NCBI GenBank assembly: GCA_963585895.1
Contig: CAUZXS010000150.1
Coordinates: 124,001-188,000, forward strand
Reading direction: 5' to 3'
DNA from: Sepioteuthis lessoniana
Taxonomy: Eukaryota; Mollusca; Cephalopoda; Myopsida; Loliginidae
Length of the DNA stretch: 64,000 nucleotides
The notes under the pieces are model-generated. The model saw nothing but the letters and a program-made list of their open reading frames with translations. It was not told the DNA's origin and did no database searches. Within the stretch, counting starts at the first letter, position 1. Every line of letters starts with the position of its first letter. This document shows positions 11,072 through 21,140 of the stretch, piece after piece. The position numbers were made by a program, and so were the translations under genes.

Positions 11072-11658
11072 TTTTTTTGTGTTGTTGTTTCTTAAGAGTT
11101 TTTTTTTTTGCACATGACCCTATCAAATACAAATAATTTTTAAATCAATCAAGTTGGCCTAAAAACAGAGCTCTAAAAGGTACTTAAAGTGGATCTGAGA
11201 GTAATGGCAATTAAGGGGTACTCCACACTCCCCGAATCTCAAGAACTGGAGCTACATCAGTAAATGTAGTTGACTGTCATATCAAGGACACTCCTCTTTT
11301 GAGGGGAGAGGAATGCCCTCTGGAAGGGATATAGTCAGTGTATTCTAAGCCTCACCAACCTGGCAGTTAGCAGATTAATAAAATTATTGTTTTAATGTTT
11401 GATTTGTTCATTCGTTGGTGGAGCAGGCTTATTAATGTCAAAGTTGACGGGCGACACTTTGTAAGGTTTCAGTTTCTTTATTTAATGGCATCTCAACATT
11501 CATGGGTTATTTAATGCCAAAGCCATACTTAAAGAAGAACAGTGGTATTATTTAACTCATTGCTGAGGGGGAAAATGAGGGGGTTCATACTTTTCTCAAG
11601 AGTATTATTTATCTCTGCCTCTAGAGGAGGAGGAGGTCAGGCACGAGCCAAGACTCCC
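11072..11658 (-). repeat. Large inverted repeat, right arm
   Basis: Reverse complement of 9863-10445. Runs from GTGTTGTTGTTTCTTAAGAG to AGCCAAGACTCCC. Differences from the left arm are scattered substitutions and short indels, including a longer T run at 11101. Confidence 0.93.
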
Positions 11659-12071
11659 GCCCTTCTGGACTATGCGGGTTATAGGATCACTGGATACAAT
11701 GTGAACTATGCAAGCCTTTACTAAGTCTCCCACAGGTACAACGTCAGGTGACCTTGCTGGTCAGAGTTTGAATTAGACCCGAAAGTCTAGTGCTATGCTA
11801 GTCAATGCTTCTTCGCCCAGCCAAAGGTGGCATGGTCGGAGATATCGTTGACTTGATACCCCATACTGCACAAATGCCAGAAGTCCAAGCTAAAAAGCCA
11901 AGTAAATATCTCAAGTGAACTTAATGCGACAAAAGGTTTTAATGTGCCTACGACAATTTTGCAGTCTAGCATGATAACCACATGGAGACTCCCCAACACT
12001 TTATGAGGCAATCTGCGGATTGTCAGTTTGTTTCATATCCCTGAAACTATAACCAGTTTATTATCATCAAT
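11659..12071. other. Unique intronic sequence
   Basis: About 400 bp without a recognised family. Confidence 0.4.
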
Positions 12072-12362
12072 TGGAGGTGCCCGTGATATAATGGTTATCG
12101 TCGTAGGAAATGGACATGGCGACACGAGTTCAAATCCTGGACGAGACTGATTGTATTTCACATAGCACTAATACCCTTGAGAAAAGAATGAATCCAATTA
12201 TTCTCCTTCCAGCAATGGGTAAATAGTAGTACAGACTGGGTTCTTCAGCCTTGGTGAGGCAACTAGTCGAGGAGAAGGAAAACTCTGAATTCAAACCTGT
12301 TAAACTCCGCTTAAAAATCGACCTTGTGTCATATCCTGCCCGAGCGGAGGGGTTGGGTAAAT
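12072..12362 (+). mobile_element. SINE-A, full length reference copy
   Basis: Best plus-strand example: A-box region ATATAATGGTTATCG (12086-12100), B box GAGTTCAAATCC (12126-12137), central block ending GGGTAAATAG, and 3' end CCCGAGCGGAGGGGTTGGGT. No clear target duplication. Confidence 0.85.
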
Positions 12363-12484
12363 CTGATAATCAGTCTATTGTTCATAAAGCTTTTTATTGC
12401 TACTTATTTCACTTCTTATAGAGTAAAATTTATTTAGTAAAAAGTTCAGAGCTTTCCAATGCAATGACTACGAGCTTAAATTTC

Positions 12485-12695
12485 ATGGTTTCCTTTTTTT
12501 ATGACATATCAATCTTCATGGGTTATTTTATGCAAAGACTATAGAAAAACAGCATGGTATTATTTAAAACATAGCTGGAAAGACAAGGGGTTTCACCCCT
12601 TTCTGAAGGGTATTTGTTCGAAAGTGAATGTAACAGTGTGACTAGAGTTCAAACTTACTTATCCATCACTTTAGCGATTATACAACAGGGACTCT
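12485..12695 (-). mobile_element. SINE-C, minus
   Basis: Hairpin tail (GACATATCAATCTTCATGGG), central block TTCTGAAGGGTATTTGTTCG and head with B-box remnant (AGAGTTCAAACTTAC). Confidence 0.65.
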
Positions 12696-13415
12696 TCGTC
12701 AAGCCTCCAGTCAACAACCATTAGTCAAGTTGGAAGATAAAAATAAATGACTTCACTTAGATCAGAGGCACAGCTTCTCAGGTCACACGAGAAATTAGAC
12801 CTCAATTTTTCTCTCTTGCTTTCATTGTTTGAATGGAGAAGACATGTTCTATTTCAGTCCATGTCCATTGGGCAAAAAATAGACACGATTTTCATTTTCA
12901 TTCATTGAACAAAATGAAAATGTTGTTTCTAACTCTGGTGAGGTTCTCTATTTCACCTAGCCGTGAAAAATAGAAGACAAGTAAGACTTTTACATTACTC
13001 TTCTTTGTACCCCTTTTCATGCATGCTTGTTACCGGATTTATTTCTTTTAAGACATTTGCAAAGTGTTGTAACATTTATCATACTGTTAAATGCCCCTCT
13101 TAAATGTTTTAACTGTTTATATGAGTTTATCTTAGCTTTTCTTTCTGTTTATTCAGTGTTAGTATATCAATGGATATATCAATATTGGAACTTGGTGAGT
13201 CGGAAGCAATTAAACATCCTTCCTAGTACCAAACAGTAAGTAAAAATTAACTGGTTTATAAATTTCTCTCACAGTCATAATATTATCTCAAATTTTGCTA
13301 TGAGATGCTAGAGACTGTCTACATGAAATCAAACATACCATAAAAGCACTAAATATTAAACAAATTTGCCAGATGAACTTTCAAATTATTAGCATTGGAT
13401 AGGAATACTTGAAAC
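12696..13415. other. Unique intronic sequence
   Basis: AT-rich DNA. A 70-codon open frame at 13027-13239 has no recognisable family or splice context. Element-B body remnants occur near 13300-13410. Confidence 0.4.
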
Positions 13416-13417
13416 TA

Positions 13418-14331
13418 CGAGAGGCCTTCAGTAAGTTTCTAGACTTTCTTTGTACAGGCATTTAAAATTGTCATCAACTCTTGAAAATTCAGTATGTTAT
13501 TGCTATACATCTTATGAGATGACTGACCAAATTTTATGGTTTCAGGTTCAAAGGGACAGCTACAGCAGCAATTAGAATACACCCTACTAAAGCCTGATTG
13601 TCACAGCTGGTGAATTTCAAAAATGCAATCTGGACGTGAGGACACTTTAGAAGAAAAATATGCAATAAAATTGTGTTTTAAATTTGGAAAAAAATGATGC
13701 CGCAGAAACGTATGGACTGCTTCAGACTGCTTTTGGACCATCTTGCATGAATCTCCCAGACCCAAGAAGGCCAGACAGAGCAAATCCACCTACAAACTTT
13801 TGATAATCTTTTTTTTTTTTTTGACAGCACTGACATGATCTACATCCCCTGGGTTCCCACTGGACAGACAGTCAACAAGGAATACTATGTTGAGGTTTTA
13901 AGGGGGTTCAGGATAAGATTCTGTCAGAAGAGGCCAGCACTCTTCAAATTGGGTCAGTGGCATTTTCACCAGGATAATACACCAGTCCAAAACTCCATCC
14001 TTGTCACAGACTATTTCACCAAGATGGGCATCAAGACACTTCCTCAGCCTCCCTATAGTCCAGACCTTGCTCCCTGTGACTTTTGGTTATTCCCTAAGCT
14101 CAGAGGCTGTCGTTATAAGACAATTGAGGAGATGAAAGAGGCTGTGACGAAGGTCATTGACACGCTCACACAAGAGGACTTCCACGGGGCATTCCAGAAG
14201 TTGTTGGAATAATAAAACAAGTGCATTGCAGCCGGAGAAGATTACTTCGAAGGGGACTAGAGTTTCATGTGTGTACTATCAATAAAAGTGCCCATACGAA
14301 AAAAGTCTGGAAACTTATTGAAGGAACCTCG
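13418..14331 (+). mobile_element. Mariner copy M2, different deletion, longest transposase remnant
   Basis: 914 bp, TA at 13416-13417 and 14332-14333. Open frame 13835-14212 (125 codons) reads IYIPWVPTGQTVNKEYYVEV, then HFHQDNTPVQNS and YSPDLAPCDFWLFPKLRGCR: mariner second and third catalytic Asp with 34 residues between them (D34D). Its deletion joins the N-terminal part to PRRPDRANPPTN-like sequence and a T run near 13808, a junction unlike the other copies, and it keeps more of the C-terminal half. The first catalytic Asp is absent. Lacks a start codon of the family type; inactive. Confidence 0.9.
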
Positions 14332-14394
14332 TATATAAAAATTATCGATAGAAATAGTTACTTGAAACCATAAAACTATGTTTAAATTATTTTT

Positions 14395-14487
14395 AGTTTG
14401 GTTTGGTTTCTTTGTTTATTGGGTTATTCAATACCAAAGCCGTCCTTGTAAAACTGCAGTGATATTATTTAACTCGCAACAGGAGAT
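14395..14487 (-). mobile_element. SINE-C fragment
   Basis: GGTTTCTTTGTTTATTGGG and hairpin remnant GGGTTATTCAATACCAAAGC, then TATTATTTAACTCGCAACAG. Confidence 0.55.
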
Positions 14488-14895
14488 GGTTTTGGTTTGT
14501 TTGGTTTTATGGCATATCAACCTTTGTAGGTTATTTAATGCCAAATCCATTTTTATGTAAATAATCTGTTCTATTGAAAACAGTTCGGTTTAGCATAAGT
14601 CCACAGTTTAATTGTCAAAAACATTTCCATTTCAAACTATTCAAGCAGTTATATGTAATAATTCAGTTAAGTGTAAATACAGTTTTAATGTCGAAAAACA
14701 GTTCTATTTCAAATAATTCAGTTAAGCATAAGTACGCAGTTTAAATGTAAGTACGGTTTAATTGTCAAAAACGTTTCTATTTCAAGCAATTTAGTTTACT
14801 AAATTCATTTTAGCATAAGTATGCTGTTAGTTCTATTTAACCCATAGATAGGGCCCTATCAGGTGCTGCCACTCCGGGTCAGAGTCGTAACAAGA
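14488..14895 (-). mobile_element. Element B, minus, hairpin tail, body and part of head
   Basis: Tail ATGGCATATCAACCTTTGTAGG, body with repeated TTCAGTTAAGCATAAGTAC motifs, head cut after GGTGCTGCCACTCCGGGTC. Confidence 0.75.
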
Positions 14896-15008
14896 GAGAG
14901 ATAAGGGGATTAATTACCATTCTAAAACGTATTTGTCCAAAAATGAATATAATAGCACAATTACTTGGTTATTTGAGGCCAAAGTCCAGCACTGCAGCCA
15001 CTATACCA
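14896..15008 (-). mobile_element. SINE-C head fragment
   Basis: GATAAGGGGATTAATTACC, AAACGTATTTGTCC and the head end ACTATACCATAGAGGC, between two element-B pieces. Confidence 0.5.
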
Positions 15009-15009
15009 T

Positions 15010-15712
15010 AGAGGCAGTCCAGTCAGCTGGGGATGTAGAATACACCCACTGTATCTCTGTGGAAGGGTAAGACCCCACCCCAAACAAGTGTCCCGGATAT
15101 AACATTAAACCATCTGATGGTGAGGCTCAAGCCTTAGAAATTTGGGGAATGTGGAGTACCCCTTCATTGTCATTGTTCCCTGGTCTACTCTGATTTGGAG
15201 AGGTAGCACCTGATAGGCTCCTATCGAAGGGTTAAATAGAACAAATTACGTGTGCAAACAAATGACTGATGTTAAATAGTGGCTGTTATATAGCAATACT
15301 TGAAACCATTTAACTATGTGCAAAAAAAAAAACCTCAGGCTCATTTAAAAATGTTATCTACAAAATGTGTTCTGAAATCATATATATTTAATATATATGT
15401 ATAAAGATGATTTGGCATTTAATAATCTCCAATGGTTGATATGCCATAAAACCCAACCAAACCAAATCCTATATATTTAATTTGGCATTAAATAACCAAC
15501 AGTGGTAGATATGCCATAAAACCCAAACAAACCAAATCCTATATATTTAATATATATGTATAAAGAGGATTTGTCATTAAATAACCTACAATGGTTGATA
15601 TGCCATAAAACCAAACCAAACCAAACCTTATATACTTAATATATATGTATAAAGAGAATTTGGCATTAAATAACCTAACATGGTTGATATGCCATAAAAC
15701 GCAACCAATCAA
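15010..15712 (+). mobile_element. Element B, plus, with hairpin-tail array
   Basis: Head from CCAGTCAGCTGGGGATG (15012), short body, then four or five hairpin units of about 85 bp at 15360-15705. With the minus copy at 14488 it forms a head-to-head inverted pair. Confidence 0.78.
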
Positions 15713-15889
15713 CATAGAGACTTCTCTCTATTTGCATTTGATAAAAGTAATTGATACCATAAAAAAAAACTATGTTTAAACAAATGATTATTTTAGAAAA
15801 TAAAAGAAAAGTTTGATTTTAAAAATTACTGCAATAGAATGTTGAATATATAAATAATTATGATAACAATTAAACATTTACAAATGAAC

Positions 15890-15953
15890 TGAATTCTGGT
15901 ATTAAATAACCCATAAAGAGTTGATAGACCATTAAGCAAATAAACCAGGCTAA
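15890..15953 (+). mobile_element. SINE-C hairpin tail
   Basis: CTGGTATTAAATAACCCATA / GTTGATAGACCATTAAGC plus AAATAAACC, followed by a GA run (15966-15983). Confidence 0.55.
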
Positions 15954-16049
15954 ACCATCATATAAGAGAGAGAGAGAGAGACAGACAAGACATGCAGACA
16001 GAGAATCATGCAATTATGATTCCAGAATAGAAATGACAGGTTTACCTAC

Positions 16050-16087
16050 CTTCATCACATAATATTTTTGCAAGTTTTGTAGCAACT
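16050..16087 (-). CDS. ABHD12: ABHD12-like exon 7 (38-bp small exon)
   Basis: Acceptor TCTTATTTTAG, donor GAAG/GTAGGT. Reads (G)VATKLAKILCDE(G). Human ABHD12 continues GHSLGTG with VATNLVRRLCERE, so this tiny exon follows the nucleophile elbow directly. Both flanking phases (2 then 1) fit. It is flanked by unique sequence on its acceptor side and by a SINE-C tail and a GA run on its donor side. Confidence 0.93.
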
Positions 16088-16615
16088 CTAAAATAAGAAA
16101 AAATAAAAAAATTATCAAACCATAAGAAACATTATTCAAATCAATGATTTATACTGAAAGTATAAGAAAAAATAGAATATGTAGGATACAGTTAATGAGA
16201 AGTGACCAAACAAAAAGTGGTGGAAAGGAAATTGAAGACTGTATTACCCCTTCCATATAAATATTCTTCCATAGTCTGCTGGTTCCAGCAGATAGTATTC
16301 AAACTAAGACAAAAATTAGGATTTTACCAATAAGTGGGTTCTTCTCACAGAAAAGATTGGCTCGAAACAAACTTCATCTTCTTCATATAGCCTTGTGCCA
16401 GACTATACAAAGTTTGTAAATATAGAATTCAAAAACTTGTACATGGAATTACACCTTTCTAAAATCCATAGTAACACTCATTACCCACTTGCAAAATTGT
16501 CTGGAACAAATGTAGCCTCTTTAGAGATAAGTTTATCATTGTCGGAAATGGAATTGGATCCAAATTGAAATTCTAGAGGAACATTTCATTTTGAACTAAT
16601 ACCCTTTAGAAAAGT
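16088..16615. other. Unique intronic sequence between exon 7 and the tandem array
   Basis: AT-rich, no recognised family or exon. Confidence 0.45.
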
Positions 16616-16639
16616 ATAAATTCATCTATTCTCCACTCC

Positions 16640-16727
16640 TACCTGCTTTGTACAGGGTGCAGAAGCAAAATATGGAATTGGGAGGATTGGATTCATGCCT
16701 TTATAACAGAGGCAGAAGCAAAATATG
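16640..16727 (+). repeat. 53-bp tandem array, left part
   Basis: Units of the type GGAATTGGGAGGATTGGATT..CCTTTATAACAGAGGCAGAAG, broken at 16727 by a solo LTR and resumed at 17067. Confidence 0.85.
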
Positions 16728-17066
16728 TGTAGAAGTCACTGCTCTAATATGCAGAATAAACAACAAGAACAACAACACTTACCACTTCAACAGCCCCAGC
16801 TAGCGTTCAGCTGGCAGACAAAAAATAAAATGGGCAGTAACTCGATACTGAGCTCATAACATCTTAAGCAAGCCAGTGTATACACACACAAATGTACCTA
16901 TTCACTGGGCCAGCAACCAATTACTGTCCAGAGAATGGACTTAGCCACTTGAGAACAATAGAATGTCCCAATGTCCATATAATCTCACTTCAAGTCGTAG
17001 CTTATTGCTTTTTACGCAAATGAGTATTTACTCATAGCTACTGAGCTTTATGAACGAATTCCAACA
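16728..17066. mobile_element. Solo LTR with 5-bp target duplication
   Basis: 339 bp beginning TGTAGAAGTCACTGC and ending GAATTCCAACA, i.e. TGT..ACA ends. The 5-bp ATATG occurs immediately before (16723-16727) and after (17067-17071). A second copy of the same sequence lies at 24031. No internal retroelement region is present, so this is an LTR left by recombination. Orientation is not resolved. Confidence 0.82.
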
Positions 17067-17395
17067 ATATGGAATAGGGAAGATTGTATTCATACCTTTA
17101 CTACAGGGGCAGAAGCAAAATATGGAATTGGGAGGATTGGATTCGTGCCTTTACTACAGGTGCAGAAGCAAAATATGAAATAGGGAGGATTAGATTCATG
17201 CCTTTACTACAGGTGCAGAAGCAAAATATGGAATAGGAAGAATTGTATTCATACCTTTACTACAGGTGCAGAAGCAAAATATGGAATAGGGAGGATTAGA
17301 TTCATGCCTTTACTACAGGTGCAGAAGCAAAACATGAAATAGAGAGGATTGGATTCATGCCTTTACTACAAGGTGCAAAAGCAAAATACACACAC
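17067..17395 (+). repeat. 53-bp tandem array, right part
   Basis: Six units of 53-54 bp (ATGGAATAGGGAGGATTAGA, then TTCATGCCTTTACTACAGGT, then GCAGAAGCAAAAT). Confidence 0.95.
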
Positions 17396-17653
17396 ATGAT
17401 TCTTTGGGCATTGTTAAAAAACAGCCTTTTAACTCGACTCTTCTTATATTAAGTAAATTCATCTTTTATTGTAAAATAATTTAACTAATCGATCTTATTC
17501 TTTCATTTAAAACTCATTCCAGTATATATATATATATATAGAAAGAGGGAGTGAGATCAACAGAGACAGAAAGACTTTCATATCTATCGAAGTATAACTA
17601 AATTTCTCACATTAGTTGTTTAAATTTCTGAGATGAAGCTTGGTGATTTTTAT
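17396..17653. other. Unique sequence with short (TA)n
   Basis: No recognised family; (TA)9 at 17523-17540. Confidence 0.4.
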
Positions 17654-18072
17654 CATTAATGGTTTTCAGACTATCGTCTTCATCTTTATTGTTATTTCCA
17701 CAATGTTTTGACCGATATGTCCTCCGGCCTTCTTCAGGTGTTTGTCAACCTCGAGAACCTTCATGGAACTTCGAACTATGTCCTTTATTGAATCCACGGG
17801 GGTTGCCTGTTCTGATTCCGTTAGCCATAACCGGGTACAAGTATTCCTGCATTGTTACTCGCCTGCAGTCAAGATTTTGCTGGTTCAATCCTGTCTGCAG
17901 GCTAACAGAATCAGAACAGGTGACCCCCGTGGATTCAATAAAGGACGTAGTTCGAAGTTCTGTGAAGGTTCCCGAGTTTGACAAACACCTGAAGAAGGCC
18001 AGAGGACATATCGGCCAAAACGTTGTGGAAAAAAAACTAAAGATGAAGACAATAGTCTGAAAACCCTTAATG
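17654..18072. mobile_element. Foldback element with 170-bp inverted arms, Penelope-like end sequence
   Basis: Left arm 17654-17826 is mirrored by 17897-18072 around a 70-bp core holding CGCCTGCAGTC and GGTTCAATCC. Outer ends are CATTAATGGTTTTCAGACTA / TAGTCTGAAAACCCTTAATG. Each arm contains the block CACCTGAAGAAGGCC..CAAAACGTTGTGG, a type of sequence I associate with Penelope-like retroelement termini (from memory, tentative). The overlapping open frames of 133 and 79 codons are by-products of the inverted arms. Confidence 0.75.
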
Positions 18073-18309
18073 AAAAAAATTTCTCATGTTTTCATATATC
18101 TTTGTGTGGAAGCAAAATATGGAATAATTCCAAAACATTCTTTTTAGTTTGATTAGTCCAATTTTTGAAAAAAAAACATGAATCTAAATTTTCATTATTA
18201 TCATTATTCCAGCTCTTTTTCAATAGAATTCAGTCCAATATGAGTGAGCAAGAAAAGAAATGACAATGAATCTATGATTTGCTTAACACCAAAACAAAGC
18301 CAAAAAAAA
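18073..18309. other. Unique intronic sequence
   Basis: No recognised element, possibly the eroded 5' part of the transposase relic that follows. Confidence 0.35.
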
Positions 18310-18570
18310 ATTTCCAAAAAATTGGAGTTTTTTTTATGGCCTCCATCAAGCTCAGACCTGAAACCACTTTGATTATGCTATATGGGGCGTTTTAGAATAC
18401 AAAACAAATGTAACTTCCCATCCAAATATTCGTTCACTTAAGACTGCTATTGAGGAGGAATGGAATAAAATGTCTGAAGAATTTAATTTGAAGGCATGCA
18501 AATTGTTTCGATGGCATGTTGATACAAAAATTGAAAAAATGGCGGCCATACTGAGTAAATTTTACCATTT
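18310..18570 (+). pseudogene. Tc1/mariner transposase C-terminal relic (family T1)
   Basis: One frame reads HFDYAIWGVLEYKTNVTSHP, NIRSLKTAIEEEWNKMSEEF and ACKLFRWHVDTKIEK. This is the C-terminal end of an IS630/Tc1/mariner transposase following the third catalytic acidic position (family form PDLNPLDYAIWG). A TGA interrupts the SPDLNP region. Confidence 0.75.
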
Positions 18571-18684
18571 TGTGTCAATCTTCTTATTTTGTTGTTTATT
18601 TTTCATAATGAAAATTAAGTTTGTTTTATTATAGAGTCGTTTATCATTATACTAGAATATTCCTAATTTTTCTTTTGTACCCTG

Positions 18685-18805
18685 TACAGCAGACTGAATT
18701 CTTTAACCTTAGTTAGGCAACCAGTCTAGGAGAATGAAAACACTGAATTCTAACCAGCTTTACTCCACTCAAAAACTGTCCTTGTGTCACATACCCCTTT
18801 CCAAA
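18685..18805 (+). mobile_element. SINE-A 3' fragment
   Basis: TTAGTTAGGCAACCAGTCTAG and ACTGTCCTTGTGTCACATA match the SINE-A tail. Confidence 0.6.
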
Positions 18806-18844
18806 TTTTTGAACTACTGGATTAAACTTTTTATGTCCGATCAA

Positions 18845-18945
18845 CTTTTAATGAGGAGTATAATGGCTGATGGTGAGCAAACCCTTGTTTATGAGTTCAT
18901 TTCACACTGGGTGCCCCATACATTTAGTTTTATCCTAAACTGAGC
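18845..18945 (+). mobile_element. SINE-E fragment
   Basis: GAGCAAACCCTTGTTTATGAG and CACTGGGTGCCCCATACAT match SINE-E. Confidence 0.4.
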
Positions 18946-19134
18946 TAAACTTTGTAAATAACAACTTTTAGAAAAGCCGACAGAAATGTTCTTGGCTGAA
19001 CTCAGAAGAGAATGACTTTTAAATTATCATTTTATTCTTTTGAGAGATTTTCGCACCAGCATTAGCTGACTGTTATTTCCTGGAGTCTGTGTGACTTCAA
19101 GTCTCCAGAACTCTTCTCATTGAGTTCATTTGAA

Positions 19135-19262
19135 GCTGAAATCATAAAAATTGGTCAGTCATCTCATAAGATGTATAGCAATAACATACTGAATTTTCTA
19201 GAGTCTACAACAATTTTAAATGCCTGTACAAAAAAGTCTGGAATCTTATTGAATACACCATG
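19135..19262 (-). mobile_element. Mariner terminal fragment (same family as M1-M5)
   Basis: Minus-strand 5' end of about 125 bp: TGTATTCAATAAGATTCCAG through ATCTTATGAGATGACTGACC. No coding part remains. Confidence 0.75.
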
Positions 19263-19512
19263 TAAGTCTGGCATTAAGTTTCATGCTTGAGACTCAAGTA
19301 ATAATGTTTGTTAACCATCACCCTATCGTGGTACACATTCTCATTTAAAGGTTTGAGCATTAGCAAAATTTAAAACAGAAGAGAAGAGATTGAAGAAAGG
19401 GACTTCTGAAGTTTTATATCTGAGATGAGTAGAGATACCTGATTTTTTGTTTGATAAGTGCAACATCTTTTTCCTGAAAAGACAAAAAAAAAGAAAAAAT
19501 TGTCAAGCTTAC

Positions 19513-19645
19513 CCTGTTCCCAAAGAATGACCCCATAGAATAATTGGGGTACCTTTGTTTATTCTCTGTTTGATCCAATTAAATAAAAACTGTCCATCTT
19601 CAACGACTCCGTCTTCTGAGGGGATACCTGTTGATTCGGCGTAAC
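19513..19645 (-). CDS. ABHD12: ABHD12-like exon 6: nucleophile elbow GHSLG
   Basis: 133 bp, acceptor TTTTTTGTAG, donor ACAGG/GTAAGC. Reads (G)YAESTGIPSEDGVVEDGQ, then FLFNWIKQRINKGTPIILWG and HSLGT(G). GHSLG is the nucleophile elbow; its Ser corresponds to human S246. The segment GIPSEDG matches GTPSERG and FNWIKQR matches FDWIKAR of the vertebrate enzyme. Phase in 1, phase out 2. Confidence 0.97.
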
Positions 19646-19857
19646 CTACAAAAAATAAACATTTTTTTCATTATATAAGGCTTATGTATAGTGCTTAGAA
19701 TAAACCAACCATGTCTCCTGCAGGAGGGATATATATAGAAATAATAATAATCATCTATTTGTAGAGTTTCAAGTATTCTTATTCAATGCCAATATTTTAC
19801 AAGCATTTATATGGATTCAGGTAACAAAAATTGATGATCCTGAGTAAACAATTATAA

Positions 19858-20130
19858 AAGTAAGTAAAGTTAGCGACCTTAGTTGAGGGTGACCTGAAGG
19901 CTCCTTTTCAATAGCTACTACACTGAGGTATAGGGGAGGGCACCACTCCATTCCCTGGATTGCACCACTTTACCCTTGATCCTTACCTTATATAATGCTG
20001 AGTGTTAACCAAGGCAGCATCACATAGCATTTATTGAGTCTTTGGTATGACTTGACCTGGGAGTCTTTGGTATGACTTCACCAGGGATTGAACACCCGCT
20101 TCAAGGACCATTGGCAAACACTCTACTTAT
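19858..20130 (-). mobile_element. SINE-D with internal 26-bp duplication
   Basis: Minus copy. GTCTTTGGTATGACTT..ACC occurs twice in tandem at 20038-20092, next to the B box. Confidence 0.8.
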
Positions 20131-20510
20131 TAGACCAGCTTCAAGTAACTATTCTTAATACAAACAATTCACACAGTTATATGATATCAAGTAATCCTAT
20201 TGAATACATATAATTTATACACCATTATAATATAATTTATACGCCATTATAAGGTCTAAAGTAACTATTTCTATTGAATAAAAATCATTTGTTTGCACAC
20301 AATTATATTGTTTATATTATATTATTATACTAAAATGAATCAGCTCTGAATAAACTGAATAGCTTGCAGTAGAAATGTCTTTCACAATTAAACTGTGTAC
20401 ATATGCTAAACTGAATTGTTTGAAACAAAACTTACTATTTGTATAAAAATGGATTTGGCATTAAATAACCTACAAAGGTTGGTATACCATAAAACCCAAC
20501 CAACCAACAT
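20131..20510 (+). mobile_element. Element-B body pieces and hairpin tail
   Basis: Body motifs in both orientations (minus to about 20340, then plus), ending in hairpin GGATTTGGCATTAAATAACC / GGTTGGTATACCATAAAACC and CCAACCAACC. Confidence 0.6.
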
Positions 20511-20724
20511 CTAATAAATAATTTTATTTACAGTCCATGATATCAAAGAAATCTATTTTATATTTTAGATTAAGCCCATTATATTCATGAATAGGACTTG
20601 TTGCAATCTTTTTTTTTGCTCAAGAAAATAAAACTATAGTTTATTCTACTTATCAAAACTTTATTTATCTTCCAATAACATGAAAGCATTGTGTTAAAGA
20701 AAAAAAAGCTCTCAATGGTGTTGT

Positions 20725-21140
20725 CAGCTCAGTTGGCTGGGGCTGTAAAATACACCGACTGCATCTCTGCAGAGGGGTAAAACTCCCCCAACAAGTGTCT
20801 TGGATATGACAGAAAACCATGTGATGGTGAAGCTCAAGCCCTGGCGATTTGGCAAATGCAGAGTACCCCTTCATTGCCAATGTTCTCAGGTCTACTCTAT
20901 CCTGGAGTGGTAGCACCTAATAGAATCATATCTCTGGGTCAAATAGAACAGTTTAACATTTATTTATCTGTGTGTAAATAAATGACTCATGCAAAATTGA
21001 ATTGTTAGAAATAGAACTGTTTGGTCATTTAACTGTATGTATACAAATGACTGATGTTTTTTGAATTGTTAGTGATACATAGCAATACTTGAAACTCTTT
21101 AACTGTGTGCCTAAATTGAAATATCAATATATTAATTAAA
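20725..21140 (+). mobile_element. Element B, plus, 5' part (outer host of triple nest)
   Basis: Head CTCAGTTGGCTGGGGCTG, body to CTTTAACTGTGTGCC, interrupted at 21141 and continued at 21833. Confidence 0.72.

Noticed and set aside
13027..13239. 70-codon frame in unique DNA
   Set aside because: Hydrophobic by composition only; no recognisable domain or context.
13835..14212. 125-codon frame as a functional gene (SETMAR-like)
   Set aside because: It is the C-terminal half of a deleted mariner transposase with TA-flanked TIRs and no SET domain nearby.
17659..18060. 133-codon and two 79-codon open frames
   Set aside because: They lie in mirrored arms of a foldback element and partly mirror each other; no start context or family support.
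19439..19473. 35-bp candidate exon on the minus strand between exons 6 and 7 (CAG acceptor, GTATCT donor)
   Set aside because: Exons 6 and 7 already join in frame with the family order GTG/VAT; 35 bp would break the frame and has no counterpart in ABHD12.
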